In this document: piece after piece, positions 47,381 through 58,382 of the stretch
How positions within the stretch are numbered: the stretch's first letter is position 1
Layout of the letters: the number at the start of each line of letters is the position of its first letter
Assembly: GCA_009829735.1 (NCBI GenBank)
Contig: CM020619.1
Location: 874,590 to 938,589 of the forward strand
From: Pyropia yezoensis
Lineage: Eukaryota > Rhodophyta > Bangiophyceae > Bangiales > Bangiaceae
Length of the DNA stretch: 64,000 nt
Reading direction: 5' to 3'
Notes under the pieces: generated by a model
The model's database searches: none
Told to the model about the DNA's origin: nothing
What the model saw: only the letters and a program-made list of their open reading frames with translations
Made by a program: the position numbers and the translations under genes

Positions 47381-47761
47381 TTCCCCTCTCCTCAGTCCCG
47401 ACCGACCCGGTCGGCCCTCTGAGGGGGTGCGTAAACGCACGTCTCGGCGTTGGGGGCGCGACTTGCTGTCCCCCCTCGAGCACGTAATGTGGACGTGGAG
47501 GCGGTCACGTTGACCGCCCCTCTCCTCAAGCTTGCCCACTCGGCAGCTTGCTCTCTCCGGTTCTCACTTCACCACCACCAACACACCCCCTTCACCTTTC
47601 CCTTGGCCGCCCCACGCTGGGGAGGCCACCCATCTACCCACGATCCGAGCCCCCCTCAACTCGATGCGGGTCTCGTGCCGCTGCAAACAGGGCGTCTCTC
47701 CCTAACTTGGGGAGAGCTATGGCGACCCCGGGGGGTGGAGACCGCCTCTCTGGATGAACGT

Positions 47762-49663
47762 ATGGAGGACACCTCCTACGGTGCAGCGCCCGCCGGGACT
47801 TTCGGCGGGGGCTCCACGATCGCTCCCGGGGATGGGACTCCCGCGTCAACCGGCTTTGGGTTGACGGCGGGATCTCCCCCGGAGGCGGGACAAGTTGTCC
47901 CGCGTGAGGCCTTGGGGCGATGGTTCTACCCCGCTTGGCCTCTGTATGAGGAGGGGTTGACTGTTCTTCGCTGTGGCCAACTCGGCGCAGCGATGGGTCG
48001 GGTATGGGACCGCCTACGGGAGAAGTATCCCCGTAGGGTCGGGTTCCCTGCCGGCTTCAGGACGGACCAGTTTTCCTTCCTGGACGATGAGGAGGTCGAG
48101 GACGTACAGCGGGCCAAGGCCATGGTGGACCGCGGGGGAACTATCTCGGGTCCCGGCGACTTGCCGACCTATACTTGGGACGCGGTGGCAACTCGCCCCC
48201 CGTACCTTCACGAGGCCGATCCGCACACTCATCACTTTGATGTGCGGATGGAGAAGTACTTCCGGCGAGGTCCCTACTTAGTGACCTCGGCTCAACTTGA
48301 GTTTCCGCAGCAGTCCGCTGCCAGTAAGGAGCAGTAGTACCCGAAGAAACCCGAGTGGTGGCCTCAAGTTGAGGTCCTCTACGGGCTCCCTGCGTTGCTG
48401 CCACGGTTGTTCGACCACTTCGGCTCCGTCATGTTGACGGCTAGCCCAAATCAACTGGTGTGGGCCATGTTGGCCACCCAGTGGCTCCTCGAGGTCATGT
48501 CGACCTAGGTGTCCTGTGTCCAGCGGCGGGGGATGCTCTGGCATCTTCCCCTACGGCTTATCCAAGGTTTAGAACAGCTCACCCCTCAGCTAGTTGCTGA
48601 GGGGTGCTCATCAGGACAACTCACTCTACTTGAGGAGATGCTCCGCCTCCACAAGTTTATCGAATGGGAAAGCATCGAGCACAAGTTGCGCCGCCCCACT
48701 CGTGGGCCCAAGGACGATGGCGCACTTCGCCAGCTCGTATGAGTCGCTCGTGAACTTCACGACGGCCGTGTGGTACTACGTGAGGGGTTGGGCATCGGGG
48801 ACTACCCGTATGCCCCGGGGGTGGATTGCCACACTGCGCCGCCCCCGGACAAGGCCATAGTGATGGCCGTGCCCTCTCACGATGACCATATGACTCAACC
48901 CACTGCGGGGGCCCCGAGTAGGGGTCGCAGTTACACTCGGGAACCGCCACCTCGGCGTGCCCCTCCGCTCCCTTCTGTCCCCTACCAGCCGCACGGGAAC
49001 ATCCCGATAAGCGTGGCCGTTGAGTCTTCCACCCCGGTGTCCCACAACTTGGGGGCCACCCTTCTGACGGTATACCCCAAGTTGGTGTTACCGGCTACGC
49101 CTCTGACCTCGGAGATGATGATCACCACGTTGGTGCGCACCATTTCCTGGTTGGCCGCGTCGACCGCAACCCTGCAAGCTTCCGAGACTCCTCAACTTGA
49201 GGAGCGCGTTCGTACTGCAGTGGCAACCGCGAGATGCGAGTCGGTGGCGGCGTTTATGACGGCCGAGTTGGCTCGCATCGGGGCTATTATGCCCCAGCCA
49301 GCCCCACTTGGGCGTGGCAAACGCCGGGCGAGCCGGGCATACTCGCATACTCGCCGTCGTCGCCGGCGCTCCCGACGCTCTCCCTCCGTGTCGGAAGACG
49401 AGTTGTCTTACTCCGTCTCGGAGTCCTCTACTCCGTCAGAGTCGGAGTCGGTCCGGCGTCTGCGTCGCCAACTTGCGCGCAAGACTAAGCAGAAGAGCAG
49501 TCGCGGTCGTCGCCACTTGAGCGACCGTGAGGGGCGCGACGGTTCCGACTTGGAGCCGCCGGCCCCGCCGACTGGTGGGGAGCGTTATCGCCGTGGGTCT
49601 CGCCGCTCGCCTCCACGTGAGGGCGAGGGCCGTGGGGTTGGAGAGTCTAGCATGCATGCCTAG
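47762..49663 (+). pseudogene. B2 antisense reading frame, same three stops as B1
   Basis: Inverted copy of 40340-42241. Stops are TAG 48335-48337, TAG 48506-48508, TGA 48740-48742 and the final TAG 49661-49663. Two substitutions near the start and FGSV in place of LGSV distinguish it from B1; the last 297 codons are identical at protein level. Near-identity with shared stops suggests the duplication happened after the frame died. Confidence 0.7.
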
Positions 49664-49774
49664 TTGGCAGCTGCCTTTGTTGTGAGAGTGTGAGGGTTAG
49701 GGCTGTAGTTAAAAGCCACTCTGCGTACCACTTCGACTTGAAGCACTCTCTTGGCACTGTTACTCGGCCTTCCC

Positions 49775-51801
49775 TCACGTTGAAGACGGGCTGTTAGGGT
49801 CTATATCATTCCAGGCACAGTATGCCCGGACCTTCTCAGCGGGAAGGTCCTCCACATATTCCCACGTATCATCCTTGGCTTTGTAGCCGAACCAACGCAC
49901 CCTCAACATGAGGCGGTTAGTGTCCTCATCCCAGCCGTGGTCGATGAACTTATCGAACACGTACTCCTGCGGGCCCTGTTTGGCCGCAGGCAGCGAGGGG
50001 AGGCGCCACGCTTCCAACGCACGCGCCCAAGCTGGGTCGCCTGCAGGCGGTGGTGCAACTTTGACCACATCCTGTCCGTTTACTGTGCGGACCCCATCGT
50101 CACTTTCGATGGTGAAGCACCGCTCATCAGTACGAAGGACCTGGTACGGCCCCTTCGTCTGGAATACCAACTTACCCCCAGCTGGGGTGTGTGAGTGAAC
50201 CAGTACCCAGTCACCCTGCTCGGGGACGTGCTTAGCATTGCGGACCTTCTTGTCAAAGGTACGCTTGTAGCGCTTTTGTGCTTTGTCCATCTCAGCCCTG
50301 ACTTTAGGGATGAGTATTTCAAGCCTAGCAGCGAACTCCGCCTTACTCTCAGTAGGAGTAGGCGTACTGCCACCATCCTCCCTAGCTGGGAGCGGCCGCC
50401 GCACGGCAATAGACCGCACGCGATGGGGGGTCACAAAAGCGAGGGGTACTTCCCCGGTAGATGAGTGAACCTGCGAATTGTAGGCAGTGGTAAGAATAGA
50501 AATGTATTGGTCCCACGTTTTCACGTGCTCACTCACATAGTGGCGCAGCTGCCGAACAAAAGTTTTGTTGAAGCGCTCCACCTGCCCATTAGTTTCTGGG
50601 TGGCAGGGGGTGGCATAGTTTGCCTTAACCTCCAACATATCCAGCACTCCCTGAAACAGTACAGACGCAAATTGCGGTCCATTGTCCGATAGTGTACTAT
50701 CCGGGATGCCATACGCGGCAACCCAGTGATCTAGGAAGGCTGACAAGACCGTCATGGCCGTGATCTATGACAGTGGGATCGCTCGCGTAAGTTTCGTGAA
50801 GCGGTCACAGATGACCAGGAGGTATTGGTTGCCCTCTTTGGTCACTGGCAGTGGCCCAAGGATGTCCATTGCCAACGCGGCAAAGGGCTCCTTGGCCGGG
50901 AACAGTAGCATATCCGTAGTAGGCCGCCGTTCCATCAGACGATTCTGCGCACAACTTGTGCAGGCAGCCACCCAACTGTAGATGTCCACCACCATGGACG
51001 GCCAGTAGTACCTGGTCCTCAGGGTCTGGTACAGTTCACTAGACCCCAGGTGTCCACCCGTGGAAACGTTGTGCTCCCTCTCAAGGATAATGTCCTTGAG
51101 GGATGCGGGGACGACAAGTTGTTCGGTCCCCTGGAATACCCCCCTCCTCATGAGGAGGCCATCGTCTCCCAGAAAGAAGCGCGTCTCAACCACCGTATCC
51201 AGTATATCCCTCTGCGACTTGCAGAAGGGATCCTCGGCCTGGGCCTTCACTACCTCGTCCAGGGACAGGGGCAAGTACTTCTTGTTCCCTGGCGCCTCGG
51301 GGTTCAACGCCTGACCCGAGCGCGTGACTACCCCCACGATGGGGATGTCCTCATCGACTGGGTTAGTGTCCAGCCCCTCGGTAGGTACCCGAGAGAGGCC
51401 GTCGGCAAGGGCATGTTGCCTGCCAGGTCGGTACTCAATGTCAAAGTTGAAGGGTGCCAGTCGCACCCTCCATCGGTTGAGACGAGTGTTCGTACAGTCC
51501 GTCTTAAAGATGAACTGCAACGCGCGGTGGTCACAGCGGATGAGGAACTTCTCACCCTCCAGGTAGTGACGAAGTGACGTCACCGCCCACACCACTGCGA
51601 GTCCTTCCAACTCGGTGACTCCGTAGTTCTTCTCGGCCGAGTTCAGCCCCTTACTAAAGTATCCCACCGGCAAGTCCTCCTTGTCCGGCTGCTGCTGAAG
51701 CAACACACAACCAAGTTGGTCGTAGCTAGCGCCCACATCCAGGATGTAGTGGCCTCCCAACCTGGGAATAGCCAAGATAGGGGGCTTCAGCAGAAGGTCT
51801 C
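49775..51801 (-). pseudogene. pol: B2 pol fragment: RNase H, integrase, chromodomain
   Basis: The minus-strand frame begins within pol at the B3 junction (DLLLKPPILAIP). It includes RNase H (ELEGLAVVWAV), the HHCC finger, the D,D,E core and chromodomain, and ends at 49775. The only stop is TAG at about 50762-50764, shared with B1. In the RNase H region several residues agree with B3 rather than B1, so the copy is a mosaic. Confidence 0.9.
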
Positions 51802-52269
51802 TGTAGGGTATTGACCCCCAGGTAGGGGGGCAACACGTGCCGTGCAAGGGGCGGCGGGCCACTAGCCTGATCCGTTCCTCCCCCTGCATTTGGGTCCATA
51901 TTCCCTAAGTTTGGGATAGTTAGCTTAGTAGTAAATCCAACTTGGATTTGAGGGTTTTCTGCATTTATCGTCTTGAATTTTCGTGTGGCCCGGTGGGCAG
52001 GTGCTGGGGTGGGAGATTCTGAGTGGCGAGATTCTGAGGGGACCCTGGGGGGATAAGGGGAGGGACAGCGGCGCTTGGCCCTGCTTTCCCGTCCCGACCA
52101 AGAAACTGTTGGACCACACACCATCTTCTTGTTTGTCAGTGGCGGGGTTGCCCCACAAAAGGGATAGAGTGTGTGCGACTTGCACTTCTTCCGGTTCCCC
52201 AGACACGGGAGGCAGCCCTTATATACCGCTCCAACTTGGGTGTCGCGTGTGCGAGAGGTAATTGCCACT
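51802..52269 (+). repeat. 5' LTR of B3
   Basis: Begins TGTAGGGTATTGACC (compare TGTGGCAGTATTGACC) and ends TTGCCACT. TATATA is present near 52219-52226, as in the B1 5' LTR. Confidence 0.88.
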
Positions 52270-52271
52270 CT

Positions 52272-52289
52272 TAGTGGAGCAGCAGGGAC
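52272..52289 (+). promoter_or_regulatory. Primer binding site of B3
   Basis: TAGTGGAGCAGCAGGGAC, two bases after the LTR, is one base shorter and one substitution away from the family A site. Confidence 0.7.
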
Positions 52290-52387
52290 AGAGGTAAACT
52301 TTACCTCCTGGTGCACCCGGGTGTTGGGCGCCCTCTGTCTCGGAGGAACGGTGCACTTGGGCCGTGTCACACGGATCGTTAGCCAAC

Positions 52388-54334
52388 ATGGCTAGCTCGG
52401 ACCCCCCGTCGTCCGGGGAGTTCACGGGTGACGCACGTACTTCAGTGCCTTTGATTACTGGTGAGACACAGGTCGGTTTACCTGGGGTCGCAGAGGGACT
52501 AGAGGTCCCTCAAGCCAGCAGGACTGGAAGTACGGGCGGGCAACAGGCCACCCCGACTCAGTCGGGAGTTCACTCGGGTGACACTTCTGATGTGGGTGGG
52601 CCGAAGTCTGGCCACCGTGTGGTATACTCAACGGGAACGTCCCAAGGGGTGAGGACTGTCCCCGCGGGTTCCACTCGGGTTGGAGCCAACTTTGGCATGG
52701 AGCCGTCGCCAACTAGGCTTTCGGAGGACGGTGGACCTCCGTTGGTCGGCGATGGGCTCGCGCCCATGCCCCCGGTTGAGACCCCTGAGGAACGTGGTTA
52801 CCCCTCAGGTGGACTCCCGGAGGCGGACCGAGACTCAACTGGAGTCGTCAATCCACTCCTCGCGGAAACTGTCCGTCGGGAGGCGACCAATGTGTTGCGG
52901 CAGACTTTGCCGGACCTGGTGGTCACGATGACGAATACTATTCTGAATCAGATTGTGGCGAGTTTGCCAGATGGCCTTAATGTCCAGACCGGATTGGGGC
53001 TTTCGAGCCCGCAGGCGCAGGGGGAATTCCCCCTTACGCCTATCTCTGGTCGCCCCGAACTGGGGGCGACACCTGTGACTCCCAACGTGGGAGCCACACC
53101 ATACTCGGTGGGGCGTACGCCCTTCACGGGGGAGTTCCCCCCGGAAACGCCGGCGGCTACACCAAGCGCGCCGCGCCGGACTACAGGCACTGAGAGTGAA
53201 CTTACCCCAGTGCCACAGCGGCTGTTCCCTCAACGTGAGGTGCCGCCCAAGATCCAGGTAGCCAACCCGGTCTACCAGAGGATCTTTGACTGTGAGACCT
53301 ACGCCCTCCACAATAAGTCGGTGGCGTATGGTCCTGACCAGGCCCGAGCCATGGGCCGTGCCAAGAAGAATGCACTTCACTCTTTTGGGCACAAAGCGGA
53401 GTGGGACAGAACTCCCCCCCTCCGTGTCTTTGAGTTCCTACGTCGGTTCACAAAAGCCTGTGACGACAATGCCATAAGTGAAGGCATGGCTTTCTATATG
53501 CTACAGGAGTTTACGAAGGGCGACCTGCGGACAGAACTTATGTCCATTTTGCCCAGTTCTTCAAGTGGAGGCGCTGGTGAGGTGACGTCCTACTTGGAGC
53601 TCGTCAACTGGTTGTTGAGAGCCATGGTGGATGAAGCAGCGTTGGCTTCTCAAGTTGAGGGGTTTACGCAAGCCCATCAGGAAGGGGCGGAGGACGAGTT
53701 GACCTTTGCGGAGCGAGTTCGTAAGCTCAACAACCTTTGTGGGTTCCTTCATCCACAAGCTGTGGTGAAGAGTCGGTTTGTGGAGGGACTCCATTGGTCA
53801 GTCCGGATGGAGACCCGGGAGCATAACACTGCCCGGGCGACCCTGGCCGAGTTGGCCAGGTTCGCCTATCGCAGAGGCGAGGCCTACCGCAAGTTGCGGG
53901 AGGAACAACGCCAGGAGCGTCAGGCCGAGTTGCCCAAGGAACGCGAGGAGGCGCGCCAGGCCAGAGAATTGAGAGAGGCACGCCGAATCCGCAAGGAGAG
54001 GGTGGTAGCTGCCGTGGGAACTTCCCAGGGTACCTCTTCGTCTTCCCCAGTCGGGAAGATCCCTCCAGGAACTGACAATCGGTGTTGGAACTGCAACTCC
54101 GATGGTCACTGGGCATATGATTGCCCCAAGTTGAGTAAACGCATCCAACAACTTGTTAGGAATGCGAGTAAGAAGTCGGCTACGAACGAAGTACGCTCAC
54201 GCCGCGAGGGTGGGTCTCGACCGGTCGTTGCGGTCGCCACACCCTCGGCGGAAGAGGCGGACACGTCGTCCTCGGACTCGTCGTCTTCCTCCCCGCCCTC
54301 AGATTCGGACGCCAAGTCGGCGGGAAACGAATGA
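52388..54334 (+). CDS. gag: B3 gag, intact
   Basis: 648 residues, uninterrupted. It is the structural protein that packages the element RNA into particles. The ATG at 52388 (MASSDPPSSG) is chosen; the frame is open a little upstream but without ATG. Residues about 1-290 are Pro/Thr/Gly-rich. A helical capsid-like region follows (about 300-540: PRAMGRAKKNALHS-like to ELARFAYRRGEAYRK) with a long charged EERQ/AR coil after it. A zinc knuckle C-x2-C-x4-H-x4-C lies at residues 566-579, and an acidic serine run (SSSDSSSSS) is near the end. The stop TGA overlaps ATG of pol as ATGA at 54331-54334. Confidence 0.93.
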   Translation: MASSDPPSSGEFTGDARTSVPLITGETQVGLPGVAEGLEVPQASRTGSTGGQQATPTQSGVHSGDTSDVGGPKSGHRVVYSTGTSQGVRTVPAGSTRVGANFGMEPSPTRLSEDGGPPLVGDGLAPMPPVETPEERGYPSGGLPEADRDSTGVVNPLLAETVRREATNVLRQTLPDLVVTMTNTILNQIVASLPDGLNVQTGLGLSSPQAQGEFPLTPISGRPELGATPVTPNVGATPYSVGRTPFTGEFPPETPAATPSAPRRTTGTESELTPVPQRLFPQREVPPKIQVANPVYQRIFDCETYALHNKSVAYGPDQARAMGRAKKNALHSFGHKAEWDRTPPLRVFEFLRRFTKACDDNAISEGMAFYMLQEFTKGDLRTELMSILPSSSSGGAGEVTSYLELVNWLLRAMVDEAALASQVEGFTQAHQEGAEDELTFAERVRKLNNLCGFLHPQAVVKSRFVEGLHWSVRMETREHNTARATLAELARFAYRRGEAYRKLREEQRQERQAELPKEREEARQARELREARRIRKERVVAAVGTSQGTSSSSPVGKIPPGTDNRCWNCNSDGHWAYDCPKLSKRIQQLVRNASKKSATNEVRSRREGGSRPVVAVATPSAEEADTSSSDSSSSSPPSDSDAKSAGNE

Positions 54335-54367
54335 CCGTTGGGGCTGGTCGTCCGAAGCTCACAACGG
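54322..54367 (+). promoter_or_regulatory. B3 -1 frameshift signal: GGGAAAC, 6-nt spacer, stem
   Basis: G GGA AAC in gag phase at 54322-54328, spacer GAATGA, then CCGTTG (54335-54340) pairing with CAACGG (54362-54367) across a 21-nt loop. Pol lies in the -1 frame. Confidence 0.75.
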
Positions 54368-57300
54368 CAGCCTCGGCCAAGTGGGCCAGGAGGACGAACC
54401 AACCGTGCCGGATACTGCGGCGACCTAAGGGAGTCCGCCCACCTCGGGTAGGACTCCCCAAGAACGTAAACCCACGTCGGGTCATCGCGGTGCTGACGGG
54501 TGAGAACTTCCAGGTGGCTGGACGGGTGCAACTTGCCCCCGGCCGCGCCTGTTGTGCCCGTATCGTACTTGATACCGGGTCAGGAGCCTCCTTGATACGC
54601 AAGTCGCTATTACCAAAGGAGGTGAAGCTCCAACGCTGGAGGTCCAAGGCTGACCATATGATCGACATCAATGGTGGGGTACTTCCCATCGTTGGTGCCG
54701 TGACCCTACCAACTAGGTTGGGGACCCATGAGGTCGACGTGACCTATGGTGTAGTTGAGAATATATCGGTACCCCTGCTTCTGGGTACCCCTTATGTCGT
54801 AACACAAGTGCCTTTGATCTGTGGCCCCGAGTACTGGGTCAAGTTGATGAATGGGGAGACTATCCCCATCCTTGGTAAGGGAAAGTCTGTGGCTCCTGTG
54901 ACAGTCTCACAGTCGAAGCCTGTTTGCTCTGTGAGGGAAGGGTTTACTGCTACCCTGCGTTTAGCCCGTAAAGTCACGTTGCCCCCCAACTCGGTGGCGC
55001 ACGTTGACGTTGTAACTGATTTTACGGGGAACGGGTTGGTGCACCCTCACCCCCGTCTTGCTCGCAAGCACCAAGTGCATGCTGCCCTTGGCACGATGGA
55101 CTCCAAAGCCGGAGTCCCGTGGAGGATCCAGGTGATGAACCTGAGTCCGACGCCCAAGTACTTCAAGTCGGGAGCCAAGTTCGGCTATATCGACCAACAT
55201 GAGGGACCGGTAGTAGCGGTCACCCTCAACGCGGGCGCAAGTAGCGACCCGAAGTCCGGAAAGGAGAAGCATCAAGCCAGGTCGGCCACCTCTCCTCGGC
55301 CCCATGTGAACATGGAGGGTGTTCCCCCCAGGTTGAGGGTTCAAGTTGAACGCCTCTTGGACCAATATCACAAGTTGTGGGATGGTCAATTGGGACTCAT
55401 GAGAGCTACCCAACACCGGATCGAGTTGAAGCCCGGTGCACCCCCTATACACCAACAACCGTATAGGGGAGGACCCCGTTCAAGGGCCCTCGTTAAGGAG
55501 CAAGTTGCTCGCATGGAGGCCCTCGATGTGATCGAGGCCAGCAACGCCGAGTGGGCGAGTCCGGTGGTTATCGTCCCCAAAGTTGATGGGACCCCCCGGT
55601 TTTGTATCGACTACCGTAAGCTCAACGAGAGCACGGTGAAGGACAGTTATCCCCTACCTAGGATGGATGACTGTCTGGACTCTCTGGGGGAGGCAAACGT
55701 GTTCTCTACCCTGGACTGTAACGCGGGGTACTGGCAAATTCCCATTGCCCCGGAGGACAGGCATAAAACTACCTTTACCTGTCACTGTGGTACCTACCAG
55801 TGCAAGCGCCTACCGTTTGGTCTGTGTAACGCGCCGGCAACTTTCCAGCGCGCTATGGACATGATTCTGGCCGGAGTACGGTGGCAGATCTGTCTTGTGT
55901 ACCTAGACGATATCATTGTGTTCTCCCGAAGTCCGGAGGAACACATTCGCCATCTTGGCCAGGTATTCAAGCTACTTGCTGACGCCGGTGTGCCACTGAA
56001 GGCAAGTAAGTGCCACCTCTTCACTCAAGAGGTGGAGTACTTGGGACATGTTGTCCGTCCGGGGCGTCTCAGTGTTAACGAGAAGACCTTGAGGGCCATA
56101 CGTAAGGTTCAGTACCCCCGGACCCAGACCCAGATGAGGAGCTTCCTCGGGATGTGTAACGTGTACCGACGTTTCACCAAGGGCTTCGCCAAGGTGGCGA
56201 AGCCGTTGAATGAGCTAGTTAGCTCAACGCTACCGAAGAACCTGCCTCCCCCAAGTCGGGTGGAGCAGGAATCCTTTGAGACTCTTCGGGACCTTCTGCT
56301 GAAGCCCCCTATCTTGGCTATTCCCAGGTTTGGAGGCCACTACATCCTGGATGTGGGCGCTAGCTACGACCAAGTTGGTTGTGTGTTGCTTCAGCAGCAG
56401 CCGGACAAGGAGGACTTGCCGGTGGGATACTTTAGTAAGGGGCTGAACTCGGCCGAGAAGAACTACGGAGTCACCGAGTTGGAAGGACTCGCAGTGGTGT
56501 GGGCGGTGACGTCACTTCGTCACTACCTGGAGGGTGAGAAGTTCCTCATCCGCTGTGACCACCGCGCGTTGCAGTTCATCTTTAAGACGGATTGTACGAA
56601 CACTCGTCTCAACCGATGGAGGGTGTGACTGGCACCCTTCAACTTTGACATTGAGTACCGACCTGGCAGGCAATATGCCCTTGCCGACGGCCTCTCTCGG
56701 GTACCTACCGAGGGGCTGGACACTAACTCAGTCGATGAGGACATCCCCATCGTGGGGGTAGTCACGCGCTCGGGTCAGGCGTTGAACCCCGAGGCGCCAG
56801 GGAACAAGAAGTACTTGCCCCTGTCCCTGGACGAGGTGGTGAAGGCCCAGGCCGAGGATCCCTTCTGCAAGTCGCAGAGGGATATACTGGATACGGTGGT
56901 TGAGACGCGCTTCTTCCTGGGAGACGATGGCCTCCTCATGAGGTGGGGGGTATTCCAGGGGACCGAACAACTTGTCGTCCCCGCATCCCTCAAGGACATT
57001 ATCCTTGAGAGGGAGCACAACGCTCCCACGGGTGGACACCTGGGGTCTAGTAAACTGTACCAGACCCTGAGGACCAGGTACTACTGGCCGTCCATGGTGG
57101 TGGACATCTACAGTTGGGTGGCTGCCTGCACAAGTTGTGCACAGAATCGTCTGATGGAACGGCGGCCTAGTACGGCTATGCTATTGTTCCCGGCCAAGGA
57201 GCCCTTCGCCGCGTTGGCGATGGACATCCTTGGGCCACTGCCCGTGACCGAGGAGGGCAACCAGTACCTCCTGGTCATCTGTGACCGCTTCACGAAACTT

Positions 57301-58000
57301 ACGCGAGCGATCCCACTGGCAGAGATCACGGCCATGTCGGTCGTGTCAGCCTTCCTAGATCACTGGGTTGCCGCGTATGGCATCCCAGATAGTACACTAT
57401 CGGACAATGGACCGCAATTTGCGTCTGTACTGTTTCAGGGAGTGCTGGATATGTTGGGGGTTAAGGCAAACTATGCCACCCCCTACCACCCACAAACTAA
57501 TGGGCAGGTGGAGCGCTTCAACAAAACTATTGTTAGGCAGCTACGCCACTATGAGAGTGAGCACGTAAAGACGTGGGACCAATACATTTCTATTCTTACT
57601 ACTGCCTACAATTCGCAGGTTCACTCATGTACAGGGGAAGTACCCCTCGCTTTTGTGACCCCCCGTCGCGTGCGGTCTATTGCCGTGCGGCGGCCGCTCC
57701 CAGCTAGGGAGGATGGTGGCAGTACGCCTACTCCTACTGAGAGTAAGGCGGAGTTCGCTGCTAGGCTTGAAAACCTCATCCCTAAAGTCAGGGCTGAGAT
57801 GGACAAAGCACAAAAGCGCTACAAGCGTACCTTTGACAAAAAGGTGCGCAATGCTAAGCATGTCCCCGAGCAGGGTGACTGGGTGCTGGTACACTCGCAC
57901 ACCCCAACTGGGGGTAAGCTTGTATTCCAGACGAAGGGACCGTACCAGGTCCTTCGTACTGATGGGCGGCGCTTCACCATCGAAAGTGACGATGGGGTCC
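54331..58000 (+). pseudogene. pol: B3 pol, one nonsense codon, 3' end removed by A2
   Basis: Protease VLDTGSGASLIRK near residues 82-94. RT has FCIDYRKLN and YLDD. RNase H is followed by TGA at 56626-56628, where B1 has CGA. The frame then continues through the integrase zinc finger (HNAPTGGH...CTSCAQNR) and D,D,E blocks to 58000, where the A2 LTR cuts it. Apart from the TGA the visible frame is open, so this is the best-preserved family B pol. The first codon could be the ATG at 54331 (overlapping the gag stop) if reinitiation is used, or the frame is entered by the -1 slip. Confidence 0.93.
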
Positions 58001-58362
58001 TGTAGCAACATGGTTGTCCGTATTGTGACCCTAGTATCAGGGGGGCTACTTCTAATCTTTAACTTCAATTCGAGAGTCCGGACTGGTCACGGTATCTATA
58101 AGTTACGTATGACCAGATGGACTTGCATCTTGGGGTGGAGGGTAGTTAGTAGTGTCTCCGAGGGTTTATAACGAGGGGGCCGGTGGCGAATCCACCGCCG
58201 GCCAAGGTAGAACAACAAACCCCTCCCATTTGGGCTCCCATCTTGGTCCCGTGGCTTGCGCTCCAAGGACAGCAACCTTGGCCTCCCGGTGACGTTGGTG
58301 CCGATCCCCCTTGGTGAGTGTTCCCTGAGAGTGGACGTGCGACGGATTCCTATTGTGCTACA
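58001..58362 (+). repeat. 5' LTR of A2
   Basis: 362 bp, TGTAGCAACATGG to ATTGTGCTACA, with TTATAA and the GC hairpin retained (one base of the left arm changed, GGCCGGTGG). Confidence 0.93.
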
Positions 58363-58363
58363 T

Positions 58364-58382
58364 TGGTGGAGCAGCAGGGGAC
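58364..58382 (+). promoter_or_regulatory. Primer binding site of A2
   Basis: TGGTGGAGCAGCAGGGGAC, identical to the A1 site, one base after the LTR. Confidence 0.85.

Larger units (their letters stand above)
46912..51801 (-). mobile_element. Ty3/gypsy B2, inverted 3' half, truncated in pol
   Basis: On the minus strand, from RNase H (51801) through integrase, chromodomain, antisense frame and 3' LTR (46912). It matches B1 38202-43080 in inverted order and carries the same TAG in pol and the same three stops in the antisense frame, so B1 and B2 share a duplicated segment rather than being independent insertions. The 5' half (gag, PBS, 5' LTR) is missing because B3 begins at 51802. Confidence 0.92.
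51802..58000 (+). mobile_element. Ty3/gypsy B3, 5' part, interrupted by A2
   Basis: 5' LTR, PBS, intact gag and nearly intact pol on the plus strand. Its first base follows B2 pol sequence directly, so B3 most likely inserted into B2. It breaks at 58000, where A2's LTR starts, shortly before the chromodomain. The rest should lie beyond the window. Confidence 0.92.

Noticed and set aside
51725..51889. Apparent fusion of LTR-derived residues to B2 RNase H on the minus strand
   Set aside because: The open frame simply runs from the inverted reading of B3's LTR into B2 pol across the insertion junction; it is not a real protein start.
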